Of a DNA stretch of 64,000 nt, positions 40,598 to 48,631 are shown in pieces. The stretch's first letter is position 1; each line of letters starts with the position of its first letter. The notes beneath the pieces are model-generated. The model had not been told where the DNA came from. It was given only the letters and a program-made list of their open reading frames with translations, and made no database searches. Made by a program: the position numbers and the translations under genes. This stretch comes from Hydrogenophaga sp. (GTDB taxonomy: Bacteria > Pseudomonadota > Gammaproteobacteria > Burkholderiales > Burkholderiaceae_C). Location: assembly GCA_011391495.1 (NCBI GenBank), contig JAABQK010000001.1, positions 248,001 to 312,000 of the forward strand. The letters are read 5' to 3'.

Positions 40598-40777
40598 TCA
40601 CTCCTGATGGGTTTTCGGCGCCGGGCGACTGTCCAGCATCTGCGTGGCGGCGCTGTCGGTGTCCACCGGCACGCGCTGCTCCCGCACAAAGCACCACCAC
40701 AGGCCCGTGAGTACGGCCAGCTTGATCACCAGCACAAGGGCCAGCTTGCGCAACAAGGTTCGGTCTCGGAGGTCCAT
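40598..40777 (-). CDS. cydP: Cytochrome oxidase putative small subunit CydP
   Basis: This 59-aa protein has one membrane helix ([20 protein letters not shown]) and matches the CydP pattern: a basic N-terminus and a WW-containing helix end, encoded just before cydA in many betaproteobacteria. The ATG at 40777 is the only start that fits the family, since it falls just downstream of the sigma-54 promoter at 40806-40821. It leads the cydPAB operon. Confidence 0.82.
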   Translation of the reverse strand: MDLRDRTLLRKLALVLVIKLAVLTGLWWCFVREQRVPVDTDSAATQMLDSRPAPKTHQE

Positions 40778-40805
40778 GGAGGTATGAGCAGGGTTGCTCC
40801 TCCTT

Positions 40806-40821
40806 TCCAAGAACCGTGCCA
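40806..40821 (-). promoter_or_regulatory. Sigma-54 promoter of the cydPAB operon
   Basis: On the minus strand TGGCACGGTTCTTGGA fits the sigma-54 consensus TGGCACG-N4-TTGCA with a perfect -24 element and a -12 element changed at one key base (TTGG). It differs at two positions from the promoter at 47641. Transcription would begin near 40794, about 18 bases before the cydP ATG. Confidence 0.75.
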
Positions 40822-40904
40822 ACCACCGTGATGGATAAATTCCTTTGCAAATCAACCCACTTTAAGCCAACAGGCACTTTCCGAACCTGTCCCCTGGCTG
40901 CACA

Positions 40905-40922
40905 TCTGCCAGATCTGGCAGA
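40905..40922. promoter_or_regulatory. Perfect palindrome, probable enhancer site for the sigma-54 activator
   Basis: TCTGCCAGATCTGGCAGA is a perfect 18-bp palindrome lying 84 bp upstream of the cydP -24 element and 43 bp before the activator gene. A further TGGCAGC half-site is at 40926. Its CTGCCA/TGGCAG arms recur upstream of the second oxidase operon (47714-47735). Confidence 0.7.
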
Positions 40923-40964
40923 CAATGGCAGCCTCCGGCCCGTCCCGGCAGTCCAGGAACCCGC

Positions 40965-42284
<1,320 letters not shown>

Positions 42285-42321
42285 GCCTGCAAACGGTGCC
42301 TACAACCGGTGGGCTGCAGGC
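42285..42321. terminator. Hairpin between convergent activator and cytochrome c genes
   Basis: A perfect 7-bp repeat (GCCTGCA / TGCAGGC) with a loop of 23 bases lies in the 39-bp gap between two convergent stop codons. There is no U-run, so intrinsic termination is uncertain. Confidence 0.35.
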
Positions 42322-42323
42322 GC

Positions 42324-43121
42324 CTATGGGGTGGCATTGCCAGCAGGCAGGTCTGCGTAGTACGTGGCCAGCGCATCGATCTCGCTGCGCGTGAGCTTCT
42401 TCGCAAAGGCGCTCATGCCCTTGGCAGCGTCGTTGGCGCGCGCGCCACTCTGGTAGTGCAGCAGGGTGCGGGTGAAGTACAGCGGGTTCTGTCCCGCCAG
42501 CGCTGAAGCCTCGAGTTTGCCGCCCTGCCCTTTGACACCGTGGCAGCTGGCGCAGGGCGTGAGCAGGCGAGATGGATCGCCCTTGCGCACCAGCTGCTCG
42601 GCTGTCTGGCCCTTGCCTTGGCCCACTGGTCGCGGCGTGCCGTCATCGCGTGGCGCAGGCTGCATGGCGTAGAAGGCCGACACATCGGCGATCTGTTGCG
42701 GCGTCATCATCACCGCGATGTCGTGCATCAGCGCGGCGCCCTTGTTTTCGCTGCGTAGGCGGCTCTGGTAGTCGAGCATCATCTTCGCAGTGTAGGCGGC
42801 CTTCTGGCCGGCCAGGTGTGGCCAGTTCTGCGTCGGCGCCACACCGGTGTCGCCGTGGCAGGAGGCGCAGAACAGCTGCTGGTTGACCACGCGGCCGCGC
42901 TCGGCATTGCCCTGGGGCAGGTCAGCGAGCGCGCCACGCAGGCTTGCGGGCGTCCAGGCCTTGGCCGCAGGCGCGGTGGCGTGGTCGGCAGCCAGCGCGT
43001 TGCCGGCCCAGAGACCGATCAGCACCACGGTGGCCGAGAGGACCAGCGCGGTGAAGGCGCGACCGACCGGTCCGCGGGTGGCGGTGGCAAGCTGGCGCAG
43101 GTGAAGGGTGTGTGAGGTCAT
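42324..43121 (-). CDS. Diheme cytochrome c (c4-like), FCSD operon
   Basis: The 265-aa exported protein has an N-terminal signal/anchor (residues 23-45) and two CASCH heme motifs (85-89 and 190-194) in two similar domains, each ending with a Met-rich segment as in cytochrome c4. It is the last gene in the operon and follows the flavoprotein by 13 bp. A diheme cytochrome next to a sulfide dehydrogenase flavoprotein is the usual electron acceptor subunit (FccA-like). Confidence 0.88.
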   Translation of the reverse strand: MTSHTLHLRQLATATRGPVGRAFTALVLSATVVLIGLWAGNALAADHATAPAAKAWTPASLRGALADLPQGNAERGRVVNQQLFCASCHGDTGVAPTQNWPHLAGQKAAYTAKMMLDYQSRLRSENKGAALMHDIAVMMTPQQIADVSAFYAMQPAPRDDGTPRPVGQGKGQTAEQLVRKGDPSRLLTPCASCHGVKGQGGKLEASALAGQNPLYFTRTLLHYQSGARANDAAKGMSAFAKKLTRSEIDALATYYADLPAGNATP

Positions 43122-43134
43122 GGTCAGGTTCCCT

Positions 43135-44490
43135 TCAAGCGAAGCAGTCGGCGGTGAAGGTGCGCAGCCAGGCCTGCTGGTAGCGCGCACCGAGCTTGAT
43201 CTGCGCTGGCGTGGCGTTCAGCGGCAGGTAGCGGCCCTTGCCGTTGATGCGAGCGATCTTGCCGTCGACGATCTTGAACACGTCGGCCACGAACAGGCCG
43301 TAGTCCTTGCCGGCGAGCGCGTAGCAGGTGTTCTCCCACAGCGGCTCGGGGGCCTGGCGGCCCGCCAACTCCTCGACGATGGCGCGCGCCACCACCTTGG
43401 CCTGGGTGTTGGCCGAGAAGCCGCTCTTGGGCATGGCATCGGCGATGCTGGCGTCGCCAATCACGTACACGTTGGGCTGCAACGTCGAAGCAAAGCTCCG
43501 GCGGTCCACCGGGCAGAAGCCGCTGCCGTCGGCCAGGCCCAGGGTCATGGCGACCTGGCCGGCTTTCATGGGCGGGATGACGTTGATCACGTCGGCCTGG
43601 ATGACCTCGCCTTCGGTCTCGATGCGCATCTGTTTCGCATCGATCTTGAGCGTGCGGCCGCCATCCTTGCCGCGCACCCAGCTGAGCATGCTGGTGCCCG
43701 CGTGTTGCTTGACCTCGACCTCGGCCGACATCTTCTTGACGTAGTCCTCGGGCAGGTTGAAGTTGTAGAGCCGGTTCCAGCCGAGCATCATGGTCTCGTC
43801 GGTCACGAAGGCGTCCTTCGGGTCCACGATGATGACCTTGGCGGTCGGGTTGTGTTTGCTGAACCACTCGGTCATGAGCGCGGCGCGTTCGTAGGGGCCG
43901 GGCGGGCAGCGGTAGGGGTTGGGCGGCGCGGCCAGCACGAAGGTGCCGCCGGGGCGCATGCCTTGCAGCTGCTTCGCGAGCAGCGCGGTCTGCTCACCGG
44001 GGATCCAGCCCGAGGGCACGGCCGTGCGCGCCACCTGTTCGGTGTAGCCCGCGTAGGCGCTGTACATGAGCTGGATGCCGGGCGAAACGATGAGCTTGTC
44101 GAAGGCGATCTTCTGCTTGCCTGCGGTGCTCACGGTGCGCGCGACCGGGTCGAAACCGGTCACGGCGTCGAACACGAAGCGGATGCCGTATTTGGACTGG
44201 AGCGTGTCGTAGCTGACGTTCAGTTCGTCCATCTTCACGTGCTGGTTCAGCACTTCGCTGGAGCCATAGGGCTTCACATAGACCGGGTTTTTCTCGATCA
44301 CGGTGACCTGCAGCGCCGGGTTGAACAGCTTCAGGTACTTGGCCGCGGTGGCGCCGCCCACGCCACCGCCGACGATGACGATGTGCGCGCTGTTCCGGGC
44401 GAAAGCGAGCGAGGGCGCAGCGGCCACCGACAGCAGGCCCAGGGCCTGCACCAACCATTCGCGGCGAGCGGGATTGTGTTGCGGGCTCAT
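43135..44490 (-). CDS. fccB: Flavocytochrome c sulfide dehydrogenase flavoprotein subunit
   Basis: FccB (451 aa) oxidises sulfide in the periplasm and passes electrons to cytochrome c. A twin-arginine signal (ARREWLVQALGLL) precedes the FAD-binding motif IVIVGGGVGGATAAKYL. The redox-active cysteines are Cys195 in NPYRCPPGPYERA and Cys326 in GFCPVDRRSF. The covalent-FAD cysteine of the Allochromatium enzyme is replaced here by Pro74 (YVKPYGSSEV). The start ATG shares one base with the stop of the cytochrome c gene upstream (TGATG). A GTG one codon earlier is also possible. Confidence 0.9.
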   Translation of the reverse strand: MSPQHNPARREWLVQALGLLSVAAAPSLAFARNSAHIVIVGGGVGGATAAKYLKLFNPALQVTVIEKNPVYVKPYGSSEVLNQHVKMDELNVSYDTLQSKYGIRFVFDAVTGFDPVARTVSTAGKQKIAFDKLIVSPGIQLMYSAYAGYTEQVARTAVPSGWIPGEQTALLAKQLQGMRPGGTFVLAAPPNPYRCPPGPYERAALMTEWFSKHNPTAKVIIVDPKDAFVTDETMMLGWNRLYNFNLPEDYVKKMSAEVEVKQHAGTSMLSWVRGKDGGRTLKIDAKQMRIETEGEVIQADVINVIPPMKAGQVAMTLGLADGSGFCPVDRRSFASTLQPNVYVIGDASIADAMPKSGFSANTQAKVVARAIVEELAGRQAPEPLWENTCYALAGKDYGLFVADVFKIVDGKIARINGKGRYLPLNATPAQIKLGARYQQAWLRTFTADCFA

Positions 44491-44951
44491 CACTGGGCTC
44501 CTTTGACGGCGGCGAAGAACTCGCCCATGACTTTCAGGTCCACATCGGTGAAGCCCTTGGCCACATGACCCATGAGCGTGGCCGGGCGCTTGCCTTCGCG
44601 GAAGTCGGTCATGGTGGCGACAAACTGTCTCACCGGCATCCCTGCCAGCGGCATGAAGGACTCGTCACCGAGTTGGCCGTTGGTGCCGTGGCAGGCGGCA
44701 CAGCTGTGCGCCATGGTGGACGCCGGCACGGTGGCCGGGTTGGTAGCGGGTGTGGGCGCAGCAGGGGCGGCTGGCGCGGCGACGGGCGCCGTGGCTGCGG
44801 TGCTCGACTTGGGCGCAGTCTGCGCGATGGCCTTGACGGCCAGCGAGGCGGCCACAGTGGCGCCCAGGGCGACCATCAGCACCCAGCCCAGGACTTTGCG
44901 CAGGGCTGTGGCATCGGGCCGCGCGGCAGGGGAAGTGGAAAGGTGTTTCAT
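44490..44951 (-). CDS. Monoheme cytochrome c, membrane-anchored
   Basis: This 153-aa protein has an N-terminal anchor (VLGWVLMVALGATVAASLAV), an Ala/Pro-rich linker (residues 45-78), and one heme motif CAACHGTNGQLGDESF, with a C-terminal Met ligand segment RPATLMGHVAKGF. It lies between the bd-like subunit (2-bp gap) and fccB (overlap), so it probably shuttles electrons from the sulfide dehydrogenase to the oxidase. Confidence 0.88.
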   Translation of the reverse strand: MKHLSTSPAARPDATALRKVLGWVLMVALGATVAASLAVKAIAQTAPKSSTAATAPVAAPAAPAAPTPATNPATVPASTMAHSCAACHGTNGQLGDESFMPLAGMPVRQFVATMTDFREGKRPATLMGHVAKGFTDVDLKVMGEFFAAVKGAQ

Positions 44952-44953
44952 GT

Positions 44954-46177
44954 TCAGCGCGCCCAGACAAAAAAGCCCACGGCAAAATAGAGTACGGTCC
45001 ATCCAACCAGCAGGCCGACCGACCACTGGCCGATGCGGGTGACGGTGGGGCTGGGGGTGTACAGGCCCTTGCTCTGACCGGCCTGCCAGGCCACGGTGAG
45101 CAGGTAGGCCAGCGTCACGCCGCCGACCACGCCGAAGGTGGTGAAGAACAGCGCGGTGCTGTACCAGTCCATGTTGATCTTGTAGTCCATGGCGTTGTAG
45201 CCGTGCGTGCCCAGCAGGGTGACGAAGCGCAGCATCTCGCGCGCCGCGCCCACCACGATCAGCCCCACCGCGCCGGCGCCGAAGATGGCGTAGCCCCAGA
45301 CACCGCTGTCGATGCGATCGCGCAGCACCAGCGGCAGCGCCACAACGGCGGCCAGCGCCACGAACGCCATCAGCAGCCAGACCGAGCTGGCGAACCAGGC
45401 CATCTTCTCGGGCAGCGTGGCCATCCACAGCGCACCGATCAAGACCGACACCACGCCACCCACGAGCATGAGGTTTTGCGCCAGGCCGCGCAGCCAGCCG
45501 AGGTAAGCGGAGTCGGCCTCCTGGCCCCCTTGCAGGTAACGGCGATAACCGTAAATCCACGCGCCAGTGACCGGGGCCGAGAGCGCGATGAAGAACAGGA
45601 AGCGCGGCAGGTGCCAGTAGTGCAGCGAATGCCCGTTGGGGTTCACCACATCCTTGGGTGCGTACCACTGCATCCAGTGTTCGGGGAACAGCATCTGGTT
45701 GGTGAGGCTGTGCACGATGAAGCCCACCGCCAGCAGCAGCGCGATGGACAAGACCATCCACACGCCACCCTGGCCGCCATCGGCCACGATGTCGTGGTTC
45801 TTCCAGTAGAAGACGTACATCGCGACGTAGCCGAGGATCAGCAGCACGATGAAGCCGATGACCCACCAGGCCGAGAGCACGTTGGACGTGTACCAGAACG
45901 GGTCGTACACCACCTGCACAAACAGCAGTGGCGCGACGCCGATCACGATGGCGACCGACACTGCGATCTTGGCGGTGGTGAGCATGGCGGCGGCGAGGCG
46001 GCGCCAGTGCAGGCTGGCGCTGAAGGCCCCGCGCAGCGTGAGCGAGGCCGCGCCGAGCATGACCTGCACGGCCGCGATGTGCAGCGCGAAGGTGAGCACA
46101 CCCAGCAGCAGGAAGACCAGCGGGTGCGAGGGCACACCGGCCTGGTCGCGCAAGGCGTAGAGCATTTCGGGTGTCAT
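44954..46177 (-). CDS. Second membrane subunit of the bd-like oxidase (CydA'-like)
   Basis: The product (407 aa) has about ten hydrophobic helices. The N-terminal helix LTFALHIAAVQVMLGAASLT aligns in spacing with ATIHVLFSHTSVGAAIFF of the neighbouring subunit I, and the region VVYDPFWYTSNVLSAWWVIG parallels its helix IV, so it looks more like a subunit I paralogue (CydA') than CydB. It lacks a heme c motif. It is 3 bp downstream of the larger subunit. The assignment is inference from pattern only. Confidence 0.7.
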   Translation of the reverse strand: MTPEMLYALRDQAGVPSHPLVFLLLGVLTFALHIAAVQVMLGAASLTLRGAFSASLHWRRLAAAMLTTAKIAVSVAIVIGVAPLLFVQVVYDPFWYTSNVLSAWWVIGFIVLLILGYVAMYVFYWKNHDIVADGGQGGVWMVLSIALLLAVGFIVHSLTNQMLFPEHWMQWYAPKDVVNPNGHSLHYWHLPRFLFFIALSAPVTGAWIYGYRRYLQGGQEADSAYLGWLRGLAQNLMLVGGVVSVLIGALWMATLPEKMAWFASSVWLLMAFVALAAVVALPLVLRDRIDSGVWGYAIFGAGAVGLIVVGAAREMLRFVTLLGTHGYNAMDYKINMDWYSTALFFTTFGVVGGVTLAYLLTVAWQAGQSKGLYTPSPTVTRIGQWSVGLLVGWTVLYFAVGFFVWAR

Positions 46178-46180
46178 GGC

Positions 46181-47563
46181 TTACTCCTTGACCACGGTGG
46201 TGGCCTGCGCTGTGTTCACCGCAGCGGCGGGTGACAGCGTGAGGATGAAGCTCGCCAGAGCGCGGGCCTCTTCGTCGTTGAACGGGATCTGCGGCATGTA
46301 CAGCGTGTTGCCGCCCGAGAGCGCGGCCTGCAGGTACCCGGCCACCTCGGCCTCGGTGTGGCTGCCGCTGAAGTAGTTCCGCAGCGGGCGCATGCCGGTG
46401 GCGCTGAGCGAGTGGCAGTTGGAGCAGGTGTTGAGCGCCAGCAGGCGGCCGGCCTCGACGCGGTTGCCGTCGTTGATGGCGCGCAGCGCCTCGGGCACGA
46501 ACACCAGCGTCTTCATGAAGCCGTGGGCTTCGATCTTGGGAATATCGGACTTCACACCGATGCCCGGCACGTCGCGCCCGATCACCTGGTTGGAATACAC
46601 GTACTGCCCTGCCACCCAGGGCTTGCGGATCGATTCGCGCGCCACCTCTTCGGGCCAGAGGCCGAAGACCAGCATCACCACCGTCATGACCGCCGCCACG
46701 CCGGAGACCAGCGCGCGCGGCTGCACCAGCGTGAGGACGAAGTAGGCCAGCATGCCCGCCACCACCGCCATGAGCGCGGTGGGGAAGTAGGCCGGCAGGC
46801 GGTTCTGCAGCACCACGTCGGCCGACTCGGGCAGCGTGGCCAGGTACCACTGCAGCATGCCGGCACCGGCCAGCGTGGACACGATGCCGAGCCAGGCCAG
46901 CTTGCCGGCGATGCTCTTCTTGAGCGCGAGGTCCTTGAACCGGCCGGCCACGATGCCGCCGACCACCGCCGTCATGGTGAACATGAAGGCCGTGCGCATG
47001 CCGAGCTGGGCAAAGGTGTTGGGGCCGTAGAAGGCGTTCAGCACGCCGCCGGTCTCGGTCCACGCGGCCTTGCCCGGCCACATCATGAAGCTCAGGATAC
47101 CCACGATCACCAGCATGGTGGTGTAGGAGGTGAGGCCGAAGATCAGCGCGATGCGCGTGTGTGTCTTCACGTCGACCTTGCCGACCAGGTAGATCAGCAT
47201 GTAGACGCCCACCACCTCGATCACGAAGAACACCCACTCGGTGGCCCACATCCAGACAAAGCTGTGGATCAGCGCCGAGATGCCGCGCGGGCTGGCCACC
47301 GTGGTGGAGTACCAGATGCCCGGGCCGGTGATGGAGCCCAGCACGTAGCTGAACACCAGCAGGAACAGGCCGTAGCGCCGGATGAACTCCAGCAGCTCGG
47401 GTTTGTTGTTTCGGTGGGCGTGGTTGGCGAGCCAGGCGAAGAAGATCGCCGCGCCGACCGAGGTGTGGGAAAACAGCACGTGGATCGTGGCAATCAAGCC
47501 GACGATCCATCCGCTGCCCACCCCCGGTTCGAACCAGGTGGGGTACAGACCAATCATGTCCAT
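46181..47563 (-). CDS. bd-like oxidase subunit I with C-terminal heme c (OR-C-like)
   Basis: The product (460 aa) has about eight membrane helices and the subunit I pattern (His28 and His33 in helix I, and the Glu pair in WATEWVFFVIEVVGVYMLIY). A C-terminal domain carries one CXXCH (CSNCH, residues 380-384). Bd-type oxidases with a fused heme c (called OR-C in published surveys) are thought to take electrons from cytochrome c rather than quinol. It heads a five-gene operon with two cytochromes c and the sulfide dehydrogenase and is preceded by a sigma-54 promoter. Confidence 0.78.
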   Translation of the reverse strand: MDMIGLYPTWFEPGVGSGWIVGLIATIHVLFSHTSVGAAIFFAWLANHAHRNNKPELLEFIRRYGLFLLVFSYVLGSITGPGIWYSTTVASPRGISALIHSFVWMWATEWVFFVIEVVGVYMLIYLVGKVDVKTHTRIALIFGLTSYTTMLVIVGILSFMMWPGKAAWTETGGVLNAFYGPNTFAQLGMRTAFMFTMTAVVGGIVAGRFKDLALKKSIAGKLAWLGIVSTLAGAGMLQWYLATLPESADVVLQNRLPAYFPTALMAVVAGMLAYFVLTLVQPRALVSGVAAVMTVVMLVFGLWPEEVARESIRKPWVAGQYVYSNQVIGRDVPGIGVKSDIPKIEAHGFMKTLVFVPEALRAINDGNRVEAGRLLALNTCSNCHSLSATGMRPLRNYFSGSHTEAEVAGYLQAALSGGNTLYMPQIPFNDEEARALASFILTLSPAAAVNTAQATTVVKE

Positions 47564-47640
47564 GAGCTTTGTCGTCCTCTATGCAATTGTTGTGGGCCGT
47601 CGCTTGACCCGCATCAACGAGTCACCGAGACCAAAACTTC

Positions 47641-47656
47641 TACAAGAAGCGTGCCA
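47641..47656 (-). promoter_or_regulatory. Sigma-54 promoter of the bd-like/FCSD operon
   Basis: On the minus strand TGGCACGCTTCTTGTA matches TGGCACG-N4-TTGCA with one key mismatch in the -12 element (TTGT). It differs at two of 16 positions from the cydPAB promoter. Transcription would start near 47631, about 68 bases before the first ATG. Confidence 0.78.
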
Positions 47657-47713
47657 AGCGCTTGGCTGTGAAAAAGTGAATGAAATCAATGCGCTGGACG
47701 ATTTCCGTGTGCT

Positions 47714-47735
47714 GCTGCCATGCGCATTTGGCAGC
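47714..47735. promoter_or_regulatory. CTGCCA/TGGCAG dyad with flanking half-sites
   Basis: GCTGCCA-N8-TGGCAGC is a 7-bp perfect inverted repeat about 58 bp upstream of the -24 element. TGGCAG recurs at 47753 and 47773. The same arms form the palindrome at 40905-40922, so this is the likely enhancer region for the same activator. Confidence 0.6.
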
Positions 47736-47962
47736 ACGCCACCGTTCAGGGTTGGCAGAAAACTGTCATTTATGGCAGTCGCAGGTGGGTGAGAACCGAG
47801 GTTCGTGGTCCTCACGATCGGCTGCCTCACCGACGTATGTCCGGCCCGTTGACAGGACCTGAGCGCAATGCATCCCTGCCGAAATCGGGTGCAGTCCTTG
47901 AACGTTCAGGAGGAGCCGATGTTTCCGAATGAAGCCAGCGATCGACCTTGCAAGGGTCACCG

Positions 47963-48055
47963 GCCAAAAATGAGTCCCTGAGCGTCCCCAGACGTCTCGA
48001 AAGACACCCTGAAAGCCCCGGTGTACCTCTTGTTCCGGGGTCTTTTTGTTTCCGG
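47963..48055 (+). repeat. att-like direct repeat, right copy
   Basis: This 93-bp copy matches 27348-27440 in the same orientation without gaps (about 10 mismatches). It starts at the last GCC shared with tRNA-Ser but does not include the tRNA 3' half, and the preceding bases are unrelated. It retains the terminator hairpin (AGCCCCGG...CCGGGG). Confidence 0.8.
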
Positions 48056-48109
48056 ACATCCCGTAACGGTTCCTGCCGTGCAAGGATTTCTGGGGGTCCG
48101 TACCCCACC

Positions 48110-48290
48110 AGTCGGGGGGATTTCAGCCGGTATGCGATCTGCCCGGCCTTGCCTTGGCTCTTCTCCTGCTCCAGTGCATCGACCAGTTCGACTGTCGAGA
48201 AGAAGCGCATCCGTTTGCCATGGCGCTGGTTCGCCTCGATGCCGATGGCCGTGGCCAGGTGCGTCTTGACCGTGCCCGGGTCGTCCCGCC
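48110..48290 (-). mobile_element. istB (IS21-family helper ATPase) remnant
   Basis: On the minus strand a fragment reads DDPGTVKTHLATAIGIEANQ, then RHGKRMRFFSTVELVDALEQ and EKSQGKAGQIAYRLK. This matches the Walker A region and following helices of IS21 IstB. The GTGKTH motif is altered to GTVKTH. Both ends are missing and no istA is present, so this is a decayed piece. Confidence 0.75.
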
Positions 48291-48631
48291 GTTTCCCCGA
48301 ATGTTCTGCCCATCACCTGGCGCCTGTCTGGTGGCCGCGTCTGGCTGCTTTCGCGGGGTGGAGGCGCTCTGCACGCGCCTGGCGCAGCGACCCAGAGGTG
48401 CCTCTTAAGCTAATCCTAAGGAACTACGGCAGGTCCCGTTTTTTCGGGATTTGACGTAGGAAGTACCCGCTTTTGATGGTGGGGTGCCTCCCCATTACAA
48501 GTCGTTACGCGAACGGTAATCTCACTCCAAGGCATCTGGAATCAGACCACCCGCAGCAGGCAGGAACACCACGAGCTCAGCAACCTCCGGCCCAGTCCCT
48601 GCATTTTTTCTCGCATCTTGGGAGCGCCACC
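48291..48631. other. Upstream region of the multicopper-oxidase operon
   Basis: No gene is seen. It contains similar segments ACTACGGCAGGTCCCG (48423) and ACGTAGGAAGTACCCG (48454), about 31 bp apart, which could be a direct-repeat operator, and a small hairpin TCCCG-TTTTTT-CGGGA between them. A clear -10/-35 pair was not identified. Confidence 0.4.

Larger units (their letters stand above)
47564..47962. other. Non-coding stretch upstream of the bd-like/FCSD operon
   Basis: No convincing gene was found here. The first half is the regulatory region of the oxidase operon (sigma-54 promoter and TGGCAG motifs). From about 47790 the sequence up to the att-like repeat looks like mobile-element debris without a readable frame. 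Confidence 0.6.

Noticed and set aside
40872..40890. TTTGCA upstream of cydP as the sigma-54 -12 element
   Set aside because: The GG for the -24 element is two bases too close. The site at 40806-40821 has the correct spacing and matches the second operon.
44490..47510. A 1006-codon open frame on the minus strand across the bd-like operon
   Set aside because: Only its last part, from 44951 on, is real (the monoheme cytochrome c). The rest lies in another frame over two clear membrane proteins and has an Arg/His/Ala-rich composition typical of high-GC shadows.
47790..47960. A gene between the oxidase regulatory region and the right repeat
   Set aside because: No frame shows a recognisable family or good start. 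The region looks like remnant mobile DNA.
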